Assembly (NCBI RefSeq): GCF_001514235.1
Contig: NZ_KQ948924.1
Location: forward strand, 627,832 to 691,831
Source of the DNA: Streptomyces caeruleatus
Lineage (GTDB): Bacteria; Actinomycetota; Actinomycetes; Streptomycetales; Streptomycetaceae
Reading direction: 5' to 3'
DNA length: 64,000 nt
Shown here piece by piece: positions 54,317 to 62,000 of this stretch; position 1 is the first letter of the stretch; each line of letters begins with the position of its first letter. Below the pieces are notes generated by a model. That model saw only the letters and a list, made by a program, of their open reading frames with translations. It was not told the origin of the DNA and did no database searches. A program made the translations under genes and the position numbers.

Positions 54317-56104
54317 TCACTGGACCGGCCGCCCGGCGTGCTGGGCGGCCAGCCGCACCGGCGCGTTCTGGGCGCCGTAACCCCGGTAGCCGTCGCGCTG
54401 CACCAGCTCGAAGAAGACGCGGCCGACCGTGACGGTGTAGCAGTGCCGGAACTCGCCGTGCGCGTCGCGGTCGTAGAGGATGCCCAGCTCGCGGTAGGTC
54501 TCCAGCTCACCGTCCGCGAACGCGTACCGCGCCGCCAGGTCGTCGTAGTAGTTCGCGGGGATCGGCAGCAGCCGGCCGCCCGCGTCCCGGAAGCGGCGCG
54601 CTGCGGCGACCACGTCGTCCGTGGCCAGCGCGATGTGCTGGGCGTGCACGGTGTCGTCGGTCGGCGCCGCGCCCACGCTCAGCGCGATCCGCACACTCCC
54701 GTCGGCGTTGGTGACGGCGCGGCTGCGCATCAAGCCGTACGGGTCGGCGACGTCCACGCTCTCCTGGGCGTGCAGACCGAGGACGCTGCGGTGGAAGAGG
54801 GTCGCCTCGTCGAAGTGGTGCCAGGGCTGGGAGAGGGCGAGGTGGTCGATGCCCTGGACGCCCGGTGTCCCCGCCGCGTGTTCGACGTCCGTGAAGTCGG
54901 CGCGCCAGTTCGGCAGTTCGTCCCGTCGCGTCGCGCAGAAGAACAGTTCCGTGCCGTCGGGTGCCGCGACCGCGTCGAGCGGGGCGTCCTCCGGGGCGCG
55001 GCGGCGCGGCAGGACGGGGGCGAGGAGGGCCTCGGCCCGGCGGGCGGCGCCGGTCGGGTCGGGTGACTCCAGGCCGATCGCGGCGAGTCCGGTGCCGTCG
55101 CGGCGGGCGGCGCCGGAGGTGTTGACCAGGATCCTGGCCTCGCCCTGCTGCCAGAGGTCGACCGGCTTGCTGCGGTGCCGTGCGGTGCGGGCGAGGCCAA
55201 GGGCGCCGAGTACGGCCGAGACGGGTTCGGCGTCGGGGGTGACCAGCTCGGCGAAGGCGACGCCGGTGGGGACGACGGGTGCGGGCGGGGTGGTGACGCC
55301 GAGCGTCTCCTGGAGGACCAGGAGGGAGCGGAGCGCGTCCACCGCGGTCGGGCCGGCCTCGGCCTGGCGGAAGACGTCGTTGAAGACCTCCAGGGAGAGG
55401 GGGCCGTCGTATCCCGTGCGCAGGACGTGGCGGACGAGTCCGGCGACGTCGAAGCCGCCCTGGCCGGGGAAGCAGCGGTAGTGCCGGCTCCACTGCAGGA
55501 CGTCCATCGCGAGCAGGGGTGCGTCGGCGAGCTGGAGGAAGAAGATCTTCTCGCCGGGAATGCTCTCGATGCCCTTGGGGTCGGAGCCGCGGGAGAGGAT
55601 GTGGAAGCTGTCCAGGCAGGTGCCGAGCGCCGGGTGGTCGGCCGCCTCGACGATGCGCCAGGCATGGTCGTAGGTGCTGACGTGCCGTCCCCAGGCGAGC
55701 GCCTCGTACGCCACCCGGATACCGAACTCCTGGGCCAGATCGGCGAGTTGGCGCAGGTGGTACGCGGCGAGCGCGTCGTCGTCCACGGCGAGCGGGTGGA
55801 CGCTGGAGCAGACGAGGACGGTGTCGGCACCGAGCCGCCGCATCAGCTCGAACTTGTGCCGGGCGCGCCGCAGATTGCGGTTGAACTCGTCGGCGGGCAC
55901 GGCCTCGATGTCCCGCATCGGCTGGTAGAGGTCGATGCTCAACCCCAGATCCGCGCAGCGCGCCCGGATCTCCTCCGGGGTGAGCGGGCTGGCCAGCAGG
56001 TCGTTCTCGAAGATCTCCACGCCGTCGAAGCCGGCCCGGGAGGCGGCCGTGAGCTTCTCGGTGAGGGATCCGCTGAGGGAGACGGTGGCGATGGACGTGC
56101 GCAT
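54317..56104 (-). CDS. two-domain 3-dehydroshikimate dehydratase (QsuB/QuiC type)
   Basis: 595 aa. Residues 1-280 are a xylose-isomerase-like TIM barrel (ATVSLSGSLTEKLTAASRAGFDGVEIFENDL, CLDSFHILSRG, LSLEVFNDVF) that aromatises 3-dehydroshikimate to protocatechuate. Residues about 290-595 are a 4-hydroxyphenylpyruvate-dioxygenase-like VOC domain, with metal ligands likely at GIDHLAL, AQHIALATDD and FELVQRDGYRGYG. ATG with AGGAAGAGG upstream. It lies 23 nt after the shikimate dehydrogenase gene. The automatic label HPPD would be misleading: the barrel plus operon partners identify quinate/shikimate catabolism. Confidence 0.88.
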   Translation of the reverse strand: MRTSIATVSLSGSLTEKLTAASRAGFDGVEIFENDLLASPLTPEEIRARCADLGLSIDLYQPMRDIEAVPADEFNRNLRRARHKFELMRRLGADTVLVCSSVHPLAVDDDALAAYHLRQLADLAQEFGIRVAYEALAWGRHVSTYDHAWRIVEAADHPALGTCLDSFHILSRGSDPKGIESIPGEKIFFLQLADAPLLAMDVLQWSRHYRCFPGQGGFDVAGLVRHVLRTGYDGPLSLEVFNDVFRQAEAGPTAVDALRSLLVLQETLGVTTPPAPVVPTGVAFAELVTPDAEPVSAVLGALGLARTARHRSKPVDLWQQGEARILVNTSGAARRDGTGLAAIGLESPDPTGAARRAEALLAPVLPRRRAPEDAPLDAVAAPDGTELFFCATRRDELPNWRADFTDVEHAAGTPGVQGIDHLALSQPWHHFDEATLFHRSVLGLHAQESVDVADPYGLMRSRAVTNADGSVRIALSVGAAPTDDTVHAQHIALATDDVVAAARRFRDAGGRLLPIPANYYDDLAARYAFADGELETYRELGILYDRDAHGEFRHCYTVTVGRVFFELVQRDGYRGYGAQNAPVRLAAQHAGRPVQ

Positions 56105-56127
56105 GCCGGTACCTCTTCCTGTTCCTG

Positions 56128-57021
56128 CTAGCTGGGGGTTCCCACGGCGCCCGCGCGTTCGGCGAGCTCGGCGATGTCCGCGAGCATCCGAGTGCTGTCC
56201 GGCTCCCGCCCCGTGAACAGGCGGAACGCGTCCGCGGCCTGGAAGACCGCCATGCCGCCGCCGTCGAGGGTGGCGCAGCCCAGCGCCCGGGCGGTGCGCA
56301 GCAGCTCCGTCTCCAGCGGGCGGTAGACGACCTCGGCGACCCACAGCCCCGGGTGGAGCAGCTCGGCCGGGAGGGGCAGGCCGGGGTGGGCGGCCATGCC
56401 GGTGGGGGTGGCGTGGACGAGGCCGTCGGCGTGGCCGAGCAGGGTGGGCAGCGCGTCCGGGGTGGCGCCGACCGCCCGGCCTTCGCCGAAGTGCCGGTTC
56501 AGGGAAGCGGCGAGATCGGCGGCCCGGTCGCTCAGCGCGTCGACGACGGTGACCCGTCCGGCGCCGAGGGTCAGCATGGCGTGCGCGACGGCCGCTCCCG
56601 CGCCCCCGGCGCCCAGCTGCACGACCCGCTCCAGCGGTACGTCGGGCAGTCCGCGCGCGAACGACGCGGCGAAGCCGGTGACGTCCGTGTTGTGGCCGAC
56701 GGCCCGGCCGTCCTCGAAGACGACGGTGTTGACCGCGCCCAGCGCCTCGGCCTGCGGGGCGAGCGCGTCCAGGTGCTCGATGACGAGCTGCTTGCACGGG
56801 TGGGTGATGTTGAGCCCGTCGAAACCCAGGTCGCGGGCGGACCGCACCAGGTCGCCGACGGCCTGCGGCGGGACGCCGAGCGTGTCGATGTCGATGAGCC
56901 GGTACAGATAGCGCAGGCCCTGTCGGTCGGCCTCCCGCTCGTGCAGCGCCGGGCTGAGCGATGGACCGATGCCGGAGCCGATCAGCCCGACGAGATACGA
57001 GTCCTTGGTGTCCTTGCCCAC
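56128..57021 (-). CDS. shikimate/quinate dehydrogenase
   Basis: 297-aa AroE-family enzyme. The substrate domain has VGLIGSGIGPSLSPALHE, GLNITHPCKQLVI (catalytic Lys, Asp later) and GHNTDVTGF; the cofactor motif is QLGAGGAGAAVAHAML. ATPTGMAAHPGLPLP is the conserved hinge. GIGPSLSPALH rather than the SKSP of biosynthetic AroE, and the neighbours, favour the catabolic QsuD/YdiB type oxidising shikimate or quinate. GTG with AGGAGG about 9 nt upstream. First gene of the leftward arm, controlled by the TetR site upstream. Confidence 0.9.
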   Translation of the reverse strand: MGKDTKDSYLVGLIGSGIGPSLSPALHEREADRQGLRYLYRLIDIDTLGVPPQAVGDLVRSARDLGFDGLNITHPCKQLVIEHLDALAPQAEALGAVNTVVFEDGRAVGHNTDVTGFAASFARGLPDVPLERVVQLGAGGAGAAVAHAMLTLGAGRVTVVDALSDRAADLAASLNRHFGEGRAVGATPDALPTLLGHADGLVHATPTGMAAHPGLPLPAELLHPGLWVAEVVYRPLETELLRTARALGCATLDGGGMAVFQAADAFRLFTGREPDSTRMLADIAELAERAGAVGTPS

Positions 57022-57055
57022 CGGGGGACCTCCTGAGCGGCTCACTAATGTACGA

Positions 57056-57070
57056 ACTGGTGAGTTAGTA
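57056..57070 (-). promoter_or_regulatory. TetR operator, copy 1 (shikimate dehydrogenase side)
   Basis: On the minus strand TACTAACTCACCAGT, 35 nt before the dehydrogenase start. Thirteen of fifteen bases match the copy on the other side of tetR at 57926-57940. The flanking sequence continues with GTACATTAGT. Confidence 0.65.
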
Positions 57071-57190
57071 ATAGCAGGCGGATGGAAGCTTGGGAAGGCC
57101 CGTCCCGACACACCGGACGACCGGGCTTCTACAATCACCGGCACGCGGGCGGGCCACTGGGGCGCGCCCGCCCCTCGCCGAAGGAAGCCG

Positions 57191-57856
57191 ATGACCAGCG
57201 TCGAAGAGCCGGCACGCAGCAACGGGCGGACCCGTGACGCCGCCCGCACCCAGGCCGAGATCCTCGACGTCGCGACGCAGGAGTTCGCCCGGGTCGGCTT
57301 CGCCGGGGCGCGGGTCGACGACATCGCCGCCCGCACCAGTACCACGAAGCGGATGATCTACTACTACTTCGGCGGCAAGGAGCAGCTGTTCACGGCCGTG
57401 CTGGAGCGGGCGTACGGCGTGATCCGGGACGCCGAGCAGGAACTCGACGTCGAGCATCTGGACCCGGTCGCGGCCATCCGCCGGCTGGCGGAGCTGACCT
57501 TCGACCACCATGAGCAGCACCCCGACTTCATCCGCCTGGTCAGCATCGAGAACATCCACGGGGCCGAGCACATCGCCGCCTCCGAGAAGCTCGGCAGGAT
57601 CGGCTCACCGGCGCTGGACGTGATCCGCCGGATCCTGGAGTCGGGGCAGAAGTCCGGCCTGTTCACGGCCGACGTCGACGCCGTCGACCTGCACGCGATG
57701 ATCAGCTCCTTCTGCTTCTTCCGGGTCTCCAACCGGCACACCTTCGGCGCCCTGTTCGGCCGCGACCTGGTGGATCCGGCGCAGCGCGAGCACTACCGCG
57801 CGATGCTCGGCGACATGGTGATCGCGTACCTGACGGCACCGCGTGCGGAGGACTGA
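57191..57856 (+). CDS. TetR-family transcriptional regulator
   Basis: 221 aa. The N-terminal helix-turn-helix is ILDVATQEFARVGFAGARVDDIAARTSTTKRMIYYYFGGKEQLF. The all-helical ligand domain (about 75-210) ends in ISSFCFFRVSNRHTFGALFGRDL, typical of TetR proteins of the NicS/RutR-like group. ATG with AAGGAAG upstream. It sits between a leftward catabolic operon and a rightward transporter gene that share one operator motif, so it is the local regulator of shikimate use, with shikimate, dehydroshikimate or protocatechuate as likely effector. Confidence 0.9.
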   Translation: MTSVEEPARSNGRTRDAARTQAEILDVATQEFARVGFAGARVDDIAARTSTTKRMIYYYFGGKEQLFTAVLERAYGVIRDAEQELDVEHLDPVAAIRRLAELTFDHHEQHPDFIRLVSIENIHGAEHIAASEKLGRIGSPALDVIRRILESGQKSGLFTADVDAVDLHAMISSFCFFRVSNRHTFGALFGRDLVDPAQREHYRAMLGDMVIAYLTAPRAED

Positions 57857-57882
57857 CCAACAAGATCCTTCGGCCCGACCTC

Positions 57883-57940
57883 TTGACACCCGGGAAACCT
57901 CGGCGCAACATCCGTAGCCATCCGCTACTAACTATCCAGT
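57883..57940 (+). promoter_or_regulatory. transporter promoter and TetR operator copy 2
   Basis: TTGACA (57883-57888) and CAACAT (57906-57911) are 17 nt apart. The operator copy TACTAACTATCCAGT at 57926-57940 lies just past the expected transcription start, a position suited to repression. An A/T-rich GGTTAATTAACC palindrome follows at 57942-57953. Confidence 0.65.
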
Positions 57941-58053
57941 GGGTTAATTAACCGGGTAGCTCCCGGTCGGCCGACCCGTCACCCCAGGGATCCGGCGCCT
58001 CTCCTCTGCACTCACTCCGCCGTACGGTGGAGTCCCCTCGAAGGAGCACCCCC

Positions 58054-59394
58054 GTGTCCGTCCCCGACACCGCCGTCGGCCAGCCGAAGAAAGCGGCCAT
58101 GGCTGCCTGGATCGGCAGCGCCCTGGAGTACTACGACTTCTTCATCTACGGCAGCGCCGCCGCGCTGATCTTCCCCGAGGTCTTCTTCGACGAGTCCGAC
58201 CCGGCGACCGCCACCCTGCTGTCGCTGGCCACGTTCGGCGTGGCGTACGCGGCCCGGCCGGTCGGCGCGCTGTTCCTCGGTCACTACGGCGACCGGCTGG
58301 GACGTAAGAAGATCATGGTCTTCACGCTGATCCTGATGGGCGTGTCGACGTTCCTCATCGGCTGTCTGCCGACCCGCGACCAGGTCGGCACCCTCGCGCC
58401 CGTCCTCCTCGTCCTGTGCCGGGTGCTCCAGGGCATCTCGGCCGCCGGCGAGCAGGCCAGCGCCAACTCGATGACCCTGGAACACGCGCCACCCAACCGG
58501 CGCGGCTTCTTCACCAGCTTCACGCTGAGCGGCACCCAGGGCGGGCAGCTGCTGGCCACCCTCGTCTTCATCCCGGTCGCCGCGCTGCCGGAGGAGCAGC
58601 TGCTGTCGTGGGGCTGGCGGGTGCCGTTCTGGATGAGCATCGCGGTCGCCGTCGTCGGCTACGTCATCCGCCGCAAGCTGGACGAGACGCCGGCCTTCGA
58701 GCAGCAGGCGGCCGCCGAGGGCGTCGTCAAGCTGCCGCTCGCCGTGCTGATGCGGGACCACTGGGCGGATGTGCTGCGGGTGGTCGCCGGTGCGCTGGTC
58801 GCCTCGGTCAGCACGATCTTCACGGTGTGGGCGCTGTCGTACGCCACCAGCGACGCCGTCGGGATGGACAGGTCCGCGATGCTGTGGGTGGGCGCGCTCG
58901 CCAACCTGGTCGCGCTCGGCGCGATCCCGCTGTGGGCCACGCTGTCGGACCGGATCGGCCGCCGTCCCGTGTACCTGATCGGCGCGGCCGGCAGCGCGGT
59001 GACGATGTTCCTCTACCTGTGGGCGATCTCCACCGGCTCCTACCCGCTGACCCTGGTGCTGGGCATCGTCGCCTTCGGTGTGGTCTACAGCGCCGCGAAC
59101 GGCGTGTGGCCCTCCTTCTACGGCGAGATGTTCTCCACCCGGGTCCGGCTGTCCGGCATGGCCATCGGCACCCAGATCGGCTTCGCGGTCGCCGGTTTCG
59201 CGGTCACCTTCGCCGCGCAGATCGCCGGCCCGGACGGCGACGACTGGTCCGCGGTGGCCCTGTTCACGGCGGCCCTGTGCGTGCCGCCGATCGTGGCCGC
59301 CCTCTCCGCCCGCGAGACCGCCAAGGTCCCGACGGAACAGCTCGGCGAACGGGCCTCCGGCAAGTCGGCGGACCGGGAGACGGTCGCGGCCTGA
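58054..59394 (+). CDS. MFS transporter, metabolite:H+ symporter family (shikimate/quinate uptake likely)
   Basis: 446-aa membrane protein with twelve predicted helices. IGSALEYYDFFIYGSAAAL and the loop GDRLGRKKIMVFTL (with a second DRIGRRPVYLIG) define the MHS family containing ShiA, KgtP and ProP. GTG at 58054 has AAGGAG upstream; GTG 58027 would add nine residues. With dehydroshikimate dehydratase and shikimate dehydrogenase under the same operator, shikimate or quinate is the likely substrate. A strong hairpin follows the gene. Confidence 0.9.
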   Translation: MSVPDTAVGQPKKAAMAAWIGSALEYYDFFIYGSAAALIFPEVFFDESDPATATLLSLATFGVAYAARPVGALFLGHYGDRLGRKKIMVFTLILMGVSTFLIGCLPTRDQVGTLAPVLLVLCRVLQGISAAGEQASANSMTLEHAPPNRRGFFTSFTLSGTQGGQLLATLVFIPVAALPEEQLLSWGWRVPFWMSIAVAVVGYVIRRKLDETPAFEQQAAAEGVVKLPLAVLMRDHWADVLRVVAGALVASVSTIFTVWALSYATSDAVGMDRSAMLWVGALANLVALGAIPLWATLSDRIGRRPVYLIGAAGSAVTMFLYLWAISTGSYPLTLVLGIVAFGVVYSAANGVWPSFYGEMFSTRVRLSGMAIGTQIGFAVAGFAVTFAAQIAGPDGDDWSAVALFTAALCVPPIVAALSARETAKVPTEQLGERASGKSADRETVAA

Positions 59395-59411
59395 TCACCG
59401 GCCCACCGGCC

Positions 59412-59452
59412 ACTCAGGCCCTCGGCGCGGAGACGGCGCCGAGGGCCTGAGT
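59412..59452. terminator. bidirectional terminator hairpin
   Basis: Perfect 17-bp arms (59412-59428 and 59436-59452) around the loop GGAGACG, 17 nt after the transporter stop and 30 nt from the converging VOC gene. No U-tract. Confidence 0.85.
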
Positions 59453-59482
59453 CATGCCACGCCGGCCTCGCGGGTGGCGGCG

Positions 59483-59893
59483 CTAGGCGTTCGACCAGCC
59501 CCTCCTGCACAGCACCAGCCGGTACCCGTCCGGGTCCTCGATCGTGACGCCCCACTCGTTCCAGTACGGGTTGGGCGACAGGACCCGCTTGCCGCCGTGC
59601 CGCTCCAGCCGGGCCACCAGGGCGTCCGGCACGGGACCGTCCACATAGACGACGAGGAGGTCCTCCTCGGTCGGCCGGGGCTCGACCGGGCGGGCGGGCT
59701 CGTGGACGAGTTCCAGGTGCCAGTCGGCGTCCGGCCAGCCGAGCATCAGCAGGTCGTGCTCACCCGGTTCCGGGCCGCCCTCCGCCCGCCATACGACGGC
59801 GAGTCCCAGCCCTTCGCACCAGAACCGCTCCGCGGCGCCGAGGTCCCGGGACGGGCGGGCGATCCGGATGTGGCTGCGGCCGTTGACCGGCAT
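59483..59893 (-). CDS. VOC-family (glyoxalase/bleomycin-resistance-like) protein
   Basis: 136-aa protein with two babba modules. IRIARPSRDLGAAERFWCEGLGLAVVWR begins the first, and WHLELVHE ends it; VTIEDPDGYRLVLC is the classic end of the second. His in SHIRIA and Glu in HLELV could bind metal. ATG at 59893 with GGGGGAGC upstream; a longer ORF from 59971 lacks a ribosome site. The substrate is unknown; this fold covers isomerases, dioxygenases and drug-binding proteins. Confidence 0.85.
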   Translation of the reverse strand: MPVNGRSHIRIARPSRDLGAAERFWCEGLGLAVVWRAEGGPEPGEHDLLMLGWPDADWHLELVHEPARPVEPRPTEEDLLVVYVDGPVPDALVARLERHGGKRVLSPNPYWNEWGVTIEDPDGYRLVLCRRGWSNA

Positions 59894-60193
59894 GCGCTCC
59901 CCCTCAGCTTGACGTCCTGATCTGCGTTGATCCATTCGGCAGCGTAGGCGGCCCGGGTGCCCCGGAACCATCGGCCATAGGCCCTCCGCCCGGCGCCCTA
60001 GGCCTCGTCGCCGTCAATACGCCCCGTTGACAGTTGACGTTTCACGCAAGACCATCGGCCAGAACGAACAGAAGAGAACGGCACAAAAGGGCTTCGCGCG
60101 CACCGGCCGGTTTCAGGGGCGGCCGGCGTGCGCGAAGTGGGCGTTGACTATCGTTGCCCGATCATTCGACCGGGGACGAGAGGCGGACGGAAC
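59894..60193 (+). promoter_or_regulatory. promoter and leader hairpin of the heptamer-repeat gene
   Basis: 300-nt spacer. TTGACA at 60027-60032 is followed after 17 nt by GACCAT (60050-60055). A long hairpin then lies in the expected leader: arms 60092-60109 and 60120-60137 match at 16 of 18 positions around a 10-nt loop. No gene ends on this strand here, so the hairpin may attenuate rather than terminate. No ORF in the spacer looks coding. Confidence 0.4.
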
Positions 60194-61997
60194 GTGGCGG
60201 GGGCCGGGTGGATACGGGTACCGGTCGGCGACGACGCCGCGCGCTGGGCGACACGCGGGAAGACCGAGAAGGTCCTCCTGGTCGTCCACAACGTGACCTC
60301 CGCGACCCGGCTGCTGGACGTGCTTCCGCTGTTCCATGACGACCTCCGGGTGCAGTTGCTGGCGACGTGTCCGGGGTCGTCGGCCTTCCGGGCGGGGATC
60401 GCCGAGTTGCTGGCGGACACGGGAGTGACCGTGGTGCCGTGGGAGCAGGCGATCGAGACTCCGGTCGCACTCGCCGTCTCCGCGAGCTTCGGCGGTCAAC
60501 TCCGGTCAGTTGGTGGACTGTTGGCCGTACTGTCCCACGGTGTCGGATATACTAAGAGGCTGGCGACACCCGACACCCGACACCCGACACCCGACACCCG
60601 ACACCCGACACCCGACACCCGACACCCGACACCCGACGGCCGGTGGTCGGGGGGCGCGATCGGAACCGGTCTTCGGGTTGTCACCGGAGTGGCTGCTCGA
60701 CGGGGCCGGCGAACCGGTCGCCGACGCCCTGGTCCTCTCCCATCCCGAGCAGTACGAGCGACTGCGCGTCGTCTGCCCGGAGGCCGCGCACACGGCCGTC
60801 CTCGCCGGGGACCCCTGCTGGGACCGCATGCTGGCGGCCCGCCCGTACCGCGAGCGCTTCCGCCGTGCCTTGGGTGTCGGCCAAGGGCAGCGGTTGGTCG
60901 TCCTGAGCTCCACATGGAACCCGGAGTCACTGTTCGGAGACGGCGGCGGCGACGACGTACTGCCCTCCCTGCTGCCCCGCCTGACCTCGGAGTTCCCGGC
61001 CGACGAGTACCGTCTCGCGGCGGTACTGCACCCCAACGTCTGGCACGGTCACGGCCCCGGGCAGATCCGTGCGTGGCTGGACCGCGCCCGACGCGCGGGA
61101 CTGGCTCTGATCGACCCGCTGGAAGGCTGGCGGCAGGCACTGATCGCCGCCGACGCCGTGATCGGCGACCACGGCTCGGTCACGTACTACGCGGCCGCGC
61201 TCGGCACCCCGGTGCTCCTGGGTGCGGCGCCCCTCGCGGGCCTCGCCCCCGACGCCCCCGTGCACGCCTTCGTCCGCACCGCTCCCCGCCTCGACCCCGC
61301 ACGCCCCCTGCGCCCACAGATCGACGCGCTGCTCGACGGGCACCAACCGCCGCCCGCACCAGCCGAGTTCGTCAGTTCCGCTCCCGGCGAGTCGGCAGCC
61401 CTCCTGCGACGCCTCTTCTACGACCTGATCGGCATCCCCGAGCCCGACGGCCCCGCCCGCCTCGAACCGCTCCCTCTCCCGCCGTACGAACCCGCCGTGC
61501 GCTCGGTGCCGCTGTCCGTGCTCACCGGGCTCACGGGCTCCGGAGAGGTCGCCGTCACCCGCTACGCGGGCCCGCACCCGCCGCCGTACGACACCGCGGG
61601 CGACGCGCACACGGCCGTGCACGAGGACACCCGCGAGGTCGACCGACTCGCCCTCGCGGACGTGGTGTTCCGGTACGGGTCGGCCGACGATCCGCGCTTC
61701 GTGTCCCCCGCCCACTGGACGGCGGAGATCCTCGAACGGCATCCGCAGTGCGCCCTCGCGGCGTACGTCACGGGTCCGGGGACCTGCGTCGTCCGCACCC
61801 GGGCCGGGGCGCTGCTGGAGCTGACGGCCGGGCCCGGTGCGGACGCCGATCCGGCCGTGTACGCCTCGGCGTTGTACGCGTGGCTCGGGGCGGGCAGGTC
61901 ACTGGCGGAGCTGGTCGAGCAGGGGTTTACCGTGCGGACGCAAGCGACGGCTCACCCGGTGTCGGTGCCGTCGACGCCCGTGATCCGTTCGGAGTGA
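60194..61997 (+). CDS. GT-B/CDP-glycerol-transferase-like protein, frame broken in heptamer repeat (phase-variable candidate)
   Basis: The N-terminal part (frame of 60194; VLLVVHNVTSATRLLDVLPLF to VLSHGVGYTKRLAT) and the C-terminal part (frame of 60510; EPVFGLSPEWLLDG to TPVIRSE, ending 61997) look like one protein, but lie in different frames joined inside ten CGACACC copies. One copy fewer gives a continuous 598-aa product. The C-terminal half has AADAVIGDHGSVTYYAAALGTPVLL, the pattern of GT-B and CDP-glycerol transferases at the nucleotide site. In the present state the N-frame reads on to 62014 with an Arg/Pro-rich tail that does not look natural. GTG 60194 is the preferred start. Homologues' exact function is unknown to me. 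Confidence 0.8.
60564..60633 (+). repeat. ten perfect tandem copies of the heptamer CGACACC
   Basis: Counted directly: 70 nt, ten identical units, then a diverged CGACGGC. In any frame it encodes the 7-residue period PDTRHPT. Seven is not a multiple of three, so each unit gained or lost shifts the frame by one. It lies inside an otherwise conserved-looking coding region. Confidence 0.97.
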
Positions 61998-62000
61998 CGG

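Noticed and set aside
54317..55200. Stand-alone 4-hydroxyphenylpyruvate dioxygenase
   Set aside because: The HPPD-like domain is the C-terminal half of the 595-aa dehydroshikimate dehydratase; no separate start or ribosome site.
60510..60563. ATG at 60510 as true start of the C-terminal half of the repeat gene
   Set aside because: The 18 residues before the repeat (MVDCWPYCPTVSDILRGW) are a frame shadow of the N-terminal half, with no homologous look and no ribosome site.
60564..60633. CRISPR array
   Set aside because: Head-to-tail heptamers without spacers; it is a coding minisatellite.
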